From: JANNHP01 sp031404455
Lineage (GTDB): Bacteria > Planctomycetota > JAJSAM01 > JAJVHW01
Length of the DNA stretch: 8,496 nt
Assembly (NCBI GenBank): GCA_031404455.1
Contig: JANNHP010000299.1
Span: 1-8,496 of the forward strand
Reading direction: 5' to 3'
The translations under genes and the position numbers were made by a program. Shown in pieces: positions 1 through 6,999 of the stretch (position 1 is the stretch's first letter; every line of letters begins with the position of its first letter). Below the pieces are notes generated by a model, which saw nothing but the letters and a program-made list of their open reading frames with translations, had not been told where the DNA came from and made no database searches.

Positions 1-1463
1 ACGTCGTCTTCGTCGTCGACACGTCCGGAAGCATGGCCGGCCCGAAGATCGAGCAGGCGAAGGGAGCGCTCCGCTTCTGCCTGCGCAGTCTCGGAGACGG
101 CGACCGATTCTCGATCGTGCCGTTCTCGACCGAGCCGCGGCCCTTCCGCGACGCCGTGATCGACGCGACGCCCGAGAACCGCGCGGCCGCCGAGAAGTTC
201 GTGGATTCGATCGAGGCCGCGGGCGGCACGGCGATCGACGACGCGCTCCGCACCGGCTTCGGGATGCTCCCGCTCGCCGCGGGCAAGGACGCGCGGCCGG
301 CGCTCGTCCTCTTCGTCACCGACGGCCTGCCGACGATCGGACAGACCGACGTCGACAAGATCCTGAAGAACGCCGCGGAACGCTCGGGAACGGCGCGCCT
401 TTTCGTGTTCGGCGTCGGAGACGACGTCAACACGAAGCTCCTCGACCGTCTCGCCGAGGACAACCGCGGCTCGCGCGACTACGTGGCGCAGACCGAGAGC
501 ATCGAGGAGAAGGTCTCGAACCTCTACGGCAAGCTCGCGAAGCCCGCGATGACCGACCTCGTGCTGAAGATCGACGGCGTCGAGACCACGGCGATCCACC
601 CGCGGCGGCTGCCGGATCTCTTCCACGGCGGCGAGATCCTCGTCACCGGGCGGTACGCGAAGCCGGGCAACGCGGTGATCCGTCTCTCCGGCAACGTCCG
701 CGGCGAGGCGCGCGAGATCGTCGAGGAGGTCCGATTCCCCGAGACCGAAGCGCGGCACGAGTTCCTGCCGCGGCTCTGGGCCGTGCGGCGCGTGGGTTTC
801 CTCCTCGACCAGATGCGGCTCTCCGGCGAGACGTCGGAGGTGCGCGACGAGACGGTGAAACTCGCGAAGCGCTTCGGCATCGTCACTCCGTACACGAGCT
901 ACCTGATCGTCGAGGACGAGACGAGGCGGCGGGACACCTCGACCGGCGCGACGCCGGCGCCGGCGACGCCCGGTCTCGGTCTCGTGCCCCGCGGCGGCGG
1001 AGGCGGCGGAGGCGGCGGATCCGAGAGCGGCGGTGGCGCCGACACGAGCGCCGCAGGTGCGCCGCCGGCGGACACGCCGGAGGAGGAGGCCGCGCGTTCC
1101 GCGGTCGGCGCAGCCGCCGGGAGGGCCGGCGATGCGAAGTCGAAGGACAGCGGCGCCGGCGCGGTCGGCCTCACGCGCGAGACGCTCGACCTGACGAAGT
1201 TCGAGGGCGACAAGGACGCGAAGGACGACGCCGCGACGCGGCGGCTCGTGCGTCACCTCGCCGGCCGCACGTTCGTCGCGCGCGGCGGCGTCTGGTTCGA
1301 CCTCGACGTGGACCTCAGGAAGGCGCGGCGCACGATCGAGGCGTTCTCCGACGCGTACTTCGAGCTGACCCGCGCGCATCCGGAGATCGCGCCGTGGCTG
1401 CAACTCGGCGGCGTGGTGCTCGTCCTCGGCGACGAGGTGATCGAGGTGCGGACGGCCAAGTAG
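1..1463 (+). CDS. VWA (VIT/VWA-type) domain protein, 5'-truncated
   Basis: The reading frame is already open at base 3 and begins VVFVVDTSGSM, so the true start lies upstream of the window; the ATG at 33 falls inside the metal-binding motif and cannot be the start. The fragment opens with the MIDAS motif DTSGS of a von Willebrand factor A domain. The other two MIDAS positions follow: Thr in GGTAIDD (about base 228) and Asp in VTDGLPT (base 321). A beta-rich stretch then ends in TPYTSYLIVEDE (around 874-915), a signature I associate with VIT-VWA (inter-alpha-trypsin inhibitor-like) bacterial proteins. Next comes a low-complexity Gly/Ala linker (about 945-1180). A small C-terminal block, with GRTFVARGGVWFD and LQLGGVVLVLGDEVIEV, is seen in the same proteins. 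I see no LPxTG motif or C-terminal membrane anchor. An N-terminal VIT domain and signal peptide would be expected upstream. A metal-dependent binding role, probably extracytoplasmic, is inferred; the ligand is unknown. Confidence 0.9.
   Translation, partial: VVFVVDTSGSMAGPKIEQAKGALRFCLRSLGDGDRFSIVPFSTEPRPFRDAVIDATPENRAAAEKFVDSIEAAGGTAIDDALRTGFGMLPLAAGKDARPALVLFVTDGLPTIGQTDVDKILKNAAERSGTARLFVFGVGDDVNTKLLDRLAEDNRGSRDYVAQTESIEEKVSNLYGKLAKPAMTDLVLKIDGVETTAIHPRRLPDLFHGGEILVTGRYAKPGNAVIRLSGNVRGEAREIVEEVRFPETEARHEFLPRLWAVRRVGFLLDQMRLSGETSEVRDETVKLAKRFGIVTPYTSYLIVEDETRRRDTSTGATPAPATPGLGLVPRGGGGGGGGGSESGGGADTSAAGAPPADTPEEEAARSAVGAAAGRAGDAKSKDSGAGAVGLTRETLDLTKFEGDKDAKDDAATRRLVRHLAGRTFVARGGVWFDLDVDLRKARRTIEAFSDAYFELTRAHPEIAPWLQLGGVVLVLGDEVIEVRTAK
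993..1019 (+). repeat. Three perfect tandem copies of the 9-mer GGCGGCGGA
   Basis: Bases 993-1001, 1002-1010 and 1011-1019 are identical 9-mers that encode nine consecutive glycines in the linker of the VWA protein. Gain or loss of a unit would keep the frame and change only the linker length. Confidence 0.9.
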
Positions 1464-1515
1464 CAGCGCGTCGCGCGAGCGGCCGCCTGTCCCCCCGCTT
1501 CCGTAGCTTTGCGCG

Positions 1516-2670
1516 ATGGACTTCCACCTCCTCCTCGCGCAAGAGACGTACCAGGTCACGCTCGCGGACCGGCTCTTCGCCAAGTACCCCCCCGCCGTGG
1601 CGGTGCCGGCGTTCGTGGTGATCGTGGTGATCGTCGCGTTCGTCCTCGAGCGGATGGCCGTGTACCTCCTCAAGCGGATCACGTCGCGCACCGAGACGAA
1701 GGTGGACGACGCCCTGGCCGCGGGGCTGCCGAGCGTCCTGCGCCCGCTCTTCGTCCTCGGCGGGCTCCACGTCGGCGCGAACGTGCTGCTCCGGATCGAG
1801 AACGCGAAGGGCGAATCGGAGCTGACCCAGTCCGGCCAGTGGGTGACGAGATCGCTCTCCATCCTCACGGTCCTCGTGCTCGGGTTCTGCATCGCGCGTC
1901 TCGTGCTGAAGATGGTGGACGCCTGGGTCGCGAGCGACGAGGCGAGGCGGCCCATCGGACCGCCGGTGAAGTTCGGGATCAAGGTGGCGACGGTGCCCCT
2001 TACGTGCCTCGTGGCGGCGGAGGTCGGCGGCGCTCAGATCTCCTCGCTGCTCGCCGCCGCGTCGGTGCCGGCGCTCGCGGTCGGCCTCGCGCTCCAGGAC
2101 ACGCTGAAGAACGTCATCGCGGGCGTGCAGATCGTCCTCGACCAGCCGATCCGCGCGGGCGACTTCGTCGAGATCGACAAGAACGCGCGCGGCACCGTGC
2201 TCGAGATCGGCCTGCGCTCGACGAAGCTCCGCAACGCCGACAACAACACGATCATCATCCCCAACGGCACCATCGCCGGCGCGATCGTCACGAACTTCGA
2301 CTTCGCGGACCGCAGCTTCGTCCAGCCGTTCGAGATCTCGGTCGCGTACGGGTCCGACACGCGCCGCGTGCAGACGATCCTCGAGGACGTCGTGGCGAAG
2401 GCCGGGAGCGAGGTCGCGGGCGTCGTGCCGGAGCCGGCGGGCGTGTCGCTCAGGGCGTTCGGCGAATCCGGCGTGAACTTCACCGTTTCCGTCCGGCTCC
2501 ACCAGTGGGCCGGGCGCGTGCCGCTCATGACCGAGCTCTACCACCGCTTCTACGAACGCCTCGCCGCCGAGGGGATCGAGATCCCGTTCCCGACGCGCAC
2601 GCTCCACCTGCGCGGCGACCCCGCTATCGCGGCGGCGGCGCAGCCCCCGGCGCCCCAACCGTCCCCCTGA
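1516..2670 (+). CDS. MscS-family small-conductance mechanosensitive channel
   Basis: The 384-residue product is an inner-membrane channel of the MscS family, whose members open on membrane tension and release solutes during hypo-osmotic shock. Hydrophobic segments lie near residues 28-46, 73-92, 111-133 and 154-170. The pore-lining helix spans about 177-207 and carries the family signature ALAVGLALQDTLKNVIAG. The beta domain follows with DQPIRAGDFVEI (209-220), GTVLEIGLRSTKLR (226-239) and IIIPNGTIAGAIVTN (246-260), all typical of MscS. The soluble alpha/beta domain ends near IEIPFPTRTLHL (354-365). The last 19 residues are a low-complexity Ala/Pro tail. The length fits a MscS with one or more extra N-terminal helices. 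The ATG at 1516 is the only sensible start before the first membrane segment, but I see no clear Shine-Dalgarno. The gene lies 52 bases after the VWA gene, so co-transcription is possible. Its 3' end overlaps the convergent GT-C gene by 47 bases. Confidence 0.95.
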   Translation: MDFHLLLAQETYQVTLADRLFAKYPPAVAVPAFVVIVVIVAFVLERMAVYLLKRITSRTETKVDDALAAGLPSVLRPLFVLGGLHVGANVLLRIENAKGESELTQSGQWVTRSLSILTVLVLGFCIARLVLKMVDAWVASDEARRPIGPPVKFGIKVATVPLTCLVAAEVGGAQISSLLAAASVPALAVGLALQDTLKNVIAGVQIVLDQPIRAGDFVEIDKNARGTVLEIGLRSTKLRNADNNTIIIPNGTIAGAIVTNFDFADRSFVQPFEISVAYGSDTRRVQTILEDVVAKAGSEVAGVVPEPAGVSLRAFGESGVNFTVSVRLHQWAGRVPLMTELYHRFYERLAAEGIEIPFPTRTLHLRGDPAIAAAAQPPAPQPSP

Positions 2671-4702
2671 AGACGCCGGGAGTCGCGCCGCCGGCCACCC
2701 AGCGCGCCTCCGCGAGCGGCGCCTTCCATCCGAGCGCCATCGCGTCGCGCAGGAACTTCTCCGCGCCCGGCTGCCGCAGCAGCACGAGGAAACGCGCCAT
2801 GTAGAGCGGCGGGCGCATGTCGCGCGACACGTTCGCGACGTTCCACGCCCGGCCGAGGTAGCCCGCGGCCCGGTCGTGGTCGCCGTCCTCGAAGTACCAC
2901 CACCCGAGGTCGAGGAGACCGTCGACCTCGTTCTTCGGCTCCGTCCTCGCGATCACGCGCTCCATCGCCGCGGCGGCGCCCGCCTTGTCTCCCTTCTTGC
3001 GGAGGATCCGGGCGATCAGCGTGTCGTACATCGGGCTGTCGTCCCGGTTCTCATCCTTCACGCCTTCGACCAGCGCGATCGACTCGTCGAACCGGCCGAG
3101 CTGCGCGAGCGCCGCGGAGCGGAGCAGGCGCGGCCGGTGCGCCTTCGCGCCGACGATGTCCGCGAAGCGGTCGTACGCAGCGAGCGCCTTCTCGAAGTCC
3201 GCTGGATCGTGGAGGGCCTCGCCGCGCGTGAACCAGGCGTTGCCGAGGTCGAGCTGGAGGTCCGCCCAGCCGGGGTGCAGGGCGTCCGACTTCGCGTACT
3301 CCGCGAGAGCCTTCTCGAGCAGACGGACGCGTTCGTCGCGCTCGAACGTGCCATTCGCCTGCTCGTGCCAGACGGCGCCGAGGTGCATGTGGGCGCGCGC
3401 GGAGTGCGGCGCGCGCTCGACCGCGACGGTCCAGAGCGACTCGTCGGTGCGCCATTCCAGCGAACGATCCACCACGAGCGGGACGAAGCACGCGAGCGGC
3501 GCCGCGGCGATCGCCATCCCGCGCGCGAAAGAGCCTGTCCGCGCGGCAAGGAGTTCCGCGACGCGCGCCAGCGACGCCCCGGCGAGGAGCGCGACGGCGA
3601 TCATCGGCAGGTAGAGCCGGTGCTCGTTCATCACCACGTTCAGCGGGACGACGACGCTCGGCGCGAGGAAGATCCAGAACCAGCCGACGCACAGCGGGAA
3701 GAGACGAGCCCCCCGCCACGCTGCGCGCAGTGCCGCGGCCGCGACCGCGAAGTGGACGGCGCACGCAGCGACGACCGCCGCCATCGGCGCGCGGACGGCG
3801 ACGTCGTGGTCCACGTTGAGCTCGACCGGACGCACGAGCGTCTGCAGGTAGAGGACGACGACGCGCGACTGCACGAGCAGGTTGCCGAGGACCGATCGTC
3901 CCCCGCCGACCTGGGCGTCCACGCCGGGTGCGGTGGCGACGAGGTTCAATTCCGCGACCGCGTGACCGAGCATCTCGCGCCGGACGAGCAGCGCGACGCC
4001 GAGGCCCGCCGCGAGGACGACGAGCGCGACGAAAGCCCGCGCCGCGCGCCCGCCCGCGTGACCGCGCACGGCGACCGCCTCGAACCAGAGCACGGCGAGA
4101 CAGAACCCGGCCGTCGTCTCCTTCGTCAGGACCGCCAGCGCGCCGATGCCCGCGCTCGCGCCGAGGAGTGCGATCCGCCGTCCACCCGCAGCGACGCGCG
4201 CCGTCAGGTACACGTGCAGCGCGACGAGCATCACGAGCGCCGCGACGCTCTCGGAGCGGCTCGAGACGTAGTTCTGCGTCTCGGAGAGAGCCGGGTGCAG
4301 CGCGAAGACGGCGCCCGCGAACATCGCCGCGAGTTCGCCGAGCCCGAGGCGGAGCGCCAAGCGGAAGACGAGGATCGCGACCGCGGCGTGGACGAGCGCG
4401 TTCGTCAGGAGCCAGCCGGCGGCGTTGTAGCCCCAGACCTGATGGTCGATCGCGTACGTCACGAGCAGCACGGGCCGGTACATGCAGTTGCCCGGCTCGG
4501 AACTCCAGAGTTGAGGTTCGACGAAGAACCTCGGGATGTTCGAGACGTCGCGGACGCCCTGGTTCAGCACGATGCTGTGCATGTCGTCGAAGTGGAACGA
4601 ACCCGACATCGCGGGGAGGTACGCGACGAGCGTCGCGAGGAAGAGGAGCCCCGCGACGAGCCGGTGGTCGCGGATCCACGCCGGGAGCGGTCGCGCCGTC
4701 AC
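2624..4702 (-). CDS. GT-C-fold membrane glycosyltransferase with C-terminal TPR domain (TMTC-like)
   Basis: The 692-residue product is a polytopic membrane protein resembling bacterial TMTC/PMT-like transferases, which use polyprenyl-phosphate sugars on the outer face of the membrane. After a first membrane helix (about 16-33) comes the GT-C acidic loop motif SFHFDD (Asp39/Asp40), then CMYRPVLL (73-80), HPALSETQNYVSSRSES (136-152), LTKETT (192-197) and NEHRLYLP (359-366), each matching conserved loops of that group. About ten hydrophobic helices are spread over residues 16-410. Residues about 430-660 are helical-pair repeats of TPR character (for example LQLDLGNAWFTRGEA and LLDLGWWYFEDGDHDRA). 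The chosen start is GTG at 4702: it overlaps the upstream TGA as GTGA and has GGAGG seven bases upstream. Longer starts would run deep into the upstream gene. It is the last gene of the operon. The sugar and acceptor are not readable from the sequence; protein O-glycosylation or glycan transfer are both possible. Confidence 0.85.
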   Translation of the reverse strand: MTARPLPAWIRDHRLVAGLLFLATLVAYLPAMSGSFHFDDMHSIVLNQGVRDVSNIPRFFVEPQLWSSEPGNCMYRPVLLVTYAIDHQVWGYNAAGWLLTNALVHAAVAILVFRLALRLGLGELAAMFAGAVFALHPALSETQNYVSSRSESVAALVMLVALHVYLTARVAAGGRRIALLGASAGIGALAVLTKETTAGFCLAVLWFEAVAVRGHAGGRAARAFVALVVLAAGLGVALLVRREMLGHAVAELNLVATAPGVDAQVGGGRSVLGNLLVQSRVVVLYLQTLVRPVELNVDHDVAVRAPMAAVVAACAVHFAVAAAALRAAWRGARLFPLCVGWFWIFLAPSVVVPLNVVMNEHRLYLPMIAVALLAGASLARVAELLAARTGSFARGMAIAAAPLACFVPLVVDRSLEWRTDESLWTVAVERAPHSARAHMHLGAVWHEQANGTFERDERVRLLEKALAEYAKSDALHPGWADLQLDLGNAWFTRGEALHDPADFEKALAAYDRFADIVGAKAHRPRLLRSAALAQLGRFDESIALVEGVKDENRDDSPMYDTLIARILRKKGDKAGAAAAMERVIARTEPKNEVDGLLDLGWWYFEDGDHDRAAGYLGRAWNVANVSRDMRPPLYMARFLVLLRQPGAEKFLRDAMALGWKAPLAEARWVAGGATPGVFRGTVGAPGAAPPPR
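2633..2693. terminator. Possible bidirectional stem-loop at the convergent gene junction
   Basis: A nested inverted repeat spans the MscS stop codon. The outer arms are CGGCGGCGC at 2633-2641 and GCGCCGCCG at 2685-2693 (9 bp). The inner arms are CCCGGCG at 2646-2652 and CGCCGGG at 2674-2680 (7 bp), separated from the outer arms by a 4x4 internal loop and closed by a 21-base loop. Being palindromic, it could slow transcription from both sides. It has no T-run on either strand, and GC-rich DNA yields such pairings by chance, so the call is tentative. Confidence 0.3.
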
Positions 4703-5805
4703 CGGCTCGCCTCCAGCGCTTCGAGATACACGGCCCGCGTCGCGCGCGCCGCCGACTCCCACGTGAAACCGGCCGCGCGTTCCCGGCCCGCCTCGGCCAT
4801 CGCCGCGCGCCACGTGTCGTCGCCGAGAAGGGAGTCGATCGCCTCCGCGAGGGCGTCGACGTCGCGCGGCGGCACGAGCACGCCCGCGCCGCCGACGACG
4901 TCGTCGGAGGCGCTGCCCGAGCCGGCGATCACCGCGACCCCCGCCGCCATCGCTTCCGCGACGGCAAGTCCAAATCCCTCGTACGACGACGGAGAGACGA
5001 AGAGCCGCGCCCCGGCGTAGACGAGCGGCAGGTCCTCATCGGGCACGTCGCCGAGGTGGATCACGCGGGGCGACGCCTTCGCGCGGCTGAGGACGTCCTC
5101 GGACATCCATCCCGCGCGGCCGGCGAGGACGAGCGGCGGGAACTCGCGCCCGCGCGAGGCGAGGAGGTCGAGCGCGTCGAGGATCACGTCGACGTTCTTG
5201 CGCGGCTGGATCGTCCCGATCGACGCGAGGTACTCGGCCGGGAGCCCGAACCGCTGCCGCATCGCGGCGATCGCCTCCGGATCCCACGGACCCCGGAATC
5301 GCGGGTCCACGCCCTCGGACACGACCCGTATCCGCTCCGCGGGAGTACCGAGGATCTGGCGGAGGTCGCGTGCGGTCGTCTCCGACGGAGCGATGACGAG
5401 GTGCGCGCGCTTCACCGCCACCGCCGTGCTGCGCCGGAGCCACGCGCCGGCGCCGCGCGGGAAGGTGCCGGGGAGGATCATCGGCGCGAGGTCGTGAACG
5501 GTGACGACCCGCGCGCCGGGAACGCCCGCCGGGAGCGTCTGCTTCGTGCCGTGGAAGACGTCGCAGCCCGCGAGGCGCATCTTCCACGGCACCGCGATGG
5601 CCTCGACGATCGGACGCGCGACCTTCACCGGCACGGGCACATGGATGCGGGAGACGCCGGTCAGCCCGGGAACGGCGTCCTTCTCCTCGGAGACGAGCAC
5701 GTACTCGTCGCCGGTCGCGAGACCGACGAGCGCCCTGAGCAGCGAGATCGCGTACGTTCGCGGCCCGCCCCGGGTTCCCGTCACAGCAGCGAGCGCGACC
5801 TTCAC
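4699..5805 (-). CDS. Glycosyltransferase family 4 (GT-B fold)
   Basis: The 368-residue product has the two Rossmann-like halves of a retaining GT-B enzyme that transfers a sugar from a nucleotide donor in the cytosol. The N-terminal half starts VKVALAAV and has the Gly-rich acceptor loop TRGGPRTYAISLLRAL. TVHDLAP follows around residues 102-108, then SEGVDPRF (163-170). The donor half has GTIQPRKN (197-204, with Arg202 and Lys203) and SYEGFGLAVAEAMAAG, where Glu276 and Glu284 form the family's E-x7-E motif. All catalytic landmarks are present and the length is normal. I prefer the GTG at 5805, giving VKVAL, because GAGGTGA lies eight bases upstream. The alternative GTG at 5817 is itself part of that sequence and would add four residues. 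The 3' end overlaps the GT-C/TPR gene by four bases. Motifs resemble mannosyl- or other hexosyltransferases of polysaccharide pathways, but the substrate cannot be assigned. Confidence 0.93.
   Translation of the reverse strand: MKVALAAVTGTRGGPRTYAISLLRALVGLATGDEYVLVSEEKDAVPGLTGVSRIHVPVPVKVARPIVEAIAVPWKMRLAGCDVFHGTKQTLPAGVPGARVVTVHDLAPMILPGTFPRGAGAWLRRSTAVAVKRAHLVIAPSETTARDLRQILGTPAERIRVVSEGVDPRFRGPWDPEAIAAMRQRFGLPAEYLASIGTIQPRKNVDVILDALDLLASRGREFPPLVLAGRAGWMSEDVLSRAKASPRVIHLGDVPDEDLPLVYAGARLFVSPSSYEGFGLAVAEAMAAGVAVIAGSGSASDDVVGGAGVLVPPRDVDALAEAIDSLLGDDTWRAAMAEAGRERAAGFTWESAARATRAVYLEALEASR
4710..4714 (-). promoter_or_regulatory. Shine-Dalgarno GGAGG deciding the GT-C/TPR start
   Basis: Read on the minus strand, GGAGG lies seven bases before the GTG at 4702, inside the last codons of the upstream glycosyltransferase. 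With the GTGA stop/start overlap it supports translational coupling and rules against the longer reading frame start at 4813. Confidence 0.8.
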
Positions 5806-5813
5806 GTCGGATC

Positions 5814-5820
5814 TCACCTC
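5814..5820 (-). promoter_or_regulatory. Shine-Dalgarno GAGGTGA favouring the GTG at 5805
   Basis: The minus-strand sequence GAGGTGA is followed by eight bases and then GTG at 5805. The competing GTG at 5817 overlaps this site and has only a weaker AGGG nine bases upstream, so the shorter protein is preferred. Confidence 0.5.
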
Positions 5821-5881
5821 GTGTTCCCTATCCGTTCCATCGGTCCGAGCCCGGCGCGAACTTGCGGGGAGCAGGCCGGGA

Positions 5882-6997
5882 TCAGCCCCGCCGCGCGACC
5901 GTTTCGAGCGCCGCGACCAGCCGCGCCGCGGCAGCGCGCGGCGTGAATCTCTCCTCGTAGAGGCTGCGTCCGCGCGCGGCGAGCCGTTCGAGCTCCGCGC
6001 GGTCGTTGCGCAGACGGACGAGCGCCGCGGCGAGCGCCTCCGGGTTCCCCGGCGTCACGAGCAACGCCGCGTCGCCGAGCGCCTCGCCCGCCGCGGGACC
6101 ATCGCGGGTGACGAGAGCGCGCCCGCACGAGAGCACCATCGCCGCCTTGAGCGGCACCACGCGCGCGGCCTTCTCCGTCTCGCCGAACACTCCGAGCCCC
6201 ACGTGCGACGCCGCGAGCATCGCGCACACCTCGTCCTCGGCGACGAACCTCGGCACGAGTTCCAGCCCCGGAACTCCGGCCGCGCGCGGCGCGATCGCGT
6301 CGAATCCCTGGCCCGTCCCGACGATGCGGATGACCACGCCCGCGTCGGCGAGGTGCGACGCGGCGGCGACGACCGTCTCGACCCCGTGAAGCGGGATGTA
6401 GGTCGCGACGAGCAGCACGCGGAGCGGTCCGCCTCCGGGCAGCGGCGCGGGCGGCCCGGGATCGGGCTGCGCCACCGGCACGATGGCGATTTTCGCGCGG
6501 TCGATCCCGAGATCCGAAGCGAGGAGGTCCGCCTGCGCGGAGGTGTCCGACAGCACGACGTCCGCGAGGCGCGCCGACATCCGCTCGGCGCGCAGGAGAA
6601 GGCGCGCGCGCGGCGAGTCCGGCGCGGCGAGACCGCGGTCGCGGACGACGGTGTCGTAGAGCGGGATGAACTCGTCCACCGCGAGCGGGAGGCGGTCGAA
6701 GTTCTGGAGGAAACGCAGCAGTGCCGCGTCCACGACCCCGCCGGAGCCGACGACCACGGCGTCGTGCTCGCCCGCCTTGAAGTACCGCGCCGCGAGGCGC
6801 ACCGCTGCGATCGCCTGGCGCCAGGCCGTCCGCGCGGTCCCCCCGCCGCCGGCGGCGACGCGGTCGCTCGCGCCCCCGAAGAGCGGGACGTGAACCTCCG
6901 CGACGTCGTGGCCGAGCTCGCGCAGGCCGGCGATGAGCGTCGCGCTCCGCGGGTATCCCGAGCCCGTGGCGTACGAGCCGAACCAAAGGATACGCAC
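5882..6997 (-). CDS. Glycosyltransferase, GT4-like, with a variant donor-site motif
   Basis: The 371-residue product reads as a GT-B glycosyltransferase. The N-terminus is MRILWFGSYATGSGYPRSATLIAGLRELGH in outline, that is, a first beta strand, a Gly-rich loop and a helix. The middle has VVLSDTSAQADLLASDLGI (about 147-165), a usual linker element. The C-terminal half starts PLRVLLVATYIPLHGVETVV (about 191-210), then VVIRIVGTGQG (221-231) and the donor region GLGVFGETEKAARVVPLKAAMVLSCGRALVT (267-297). The standard E-x7-E is not intact here: Glu273 or Glu275 is followed by Lys284 where the second Glu is usually found. This FGxTxKxxxVxPxK pattern occurs in a subset of GT4-like enzymes, so it need not mean inactivity. 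The start is GTG at 6997, two bases after the GT2 stop, with GGGAG eight bases upstream. A 64-76 base gap separates it from the next glycosyltransferase. Donor and acceptor are unknown. Confidence 0.88.
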   Translation of the reverse strand: MRILWFGSYATGSGYPRSATLIAGLRELGHDVAEVHVPLFGGASDRVAAGGGGTARTAWRQAIAAVRLAARYFKAGEHDAVVVGSGGVVDAALLRFLQNFDRLPLAVDEFIPLYDTVVRDRGLAAPDSPRARLLLRAERMSARLADVVLSDTSAQADLLASDLGIDRAKIAIVPVAQPDPGPPAPLPGGGPLRVLLVATYIPLHGVETVVAAASHLADAGVVIRIVGTGQGFDAIAPRAAGVPGLELVPRFVAEDEVCAMLAASHVGLGVFGETEKAARVVPLKAAMVLSCGRALVTRDGPAAGEALGDAALLVTPGNPEALAAALVRLRNDRAELERLAARGRSLYEERFTPRAAAARLVAALETVARRG

Positions 6998-6999
6998 GC

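Noticed and set aside
33..35. ATG at 33 as start of the VWA gene
   Set aside because: It lies within the DTSGSM MIDAS motif; the frame is open to the left window edge.
1315..2658. Minus-strand open frame (447 codons) opposite the MscS gene
   Set aside because: Translation dominated by Arg, Asp, Glu and His; the MscS signature lies on the plus strand.
4703..4813. N-terminal extension of the GT-C/TPR gene to 4813
   Set aside because: It would overlap the upstream gene by over 100 bases and add a Gly/Arg-rich segment; the GTG at 4702 has GGAGG at the right distance and a GTGA junction.
2876..5020. Long plus-strand open frame (714 codons) antisense to the GT-C/TPR and GT4 genes
   Set aside because: The translation is an Arg/Glu/Asp-rich string without domains or hydrophobic core, typical of a shadow frame in GC-rich DNA; the minus strand carries clear family motifs.
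5850..5880. Inverted repeat CCCGGC/GCCGGG between the two GT4 genes
   Set aside because: Only 6 bp with a 19-base loop and no U-run; expected by chance at this GC content, and the genes look co-transcribed.
3928..5946. Long plus-strand open frame (672 codons)
   Set aside because: Arg/Pro-rich low-complexity translation opposite two well-supported glycosyltransferase genes and crossing their boundary.
5814..6986. Minus-strand open frame of 390 codons in another frame of the GT4-like gene
   Set aside because: The translation is Arg/Gly-rich and lacks glycosyltransferase motifs, which are all in the 5882-6997 frame.
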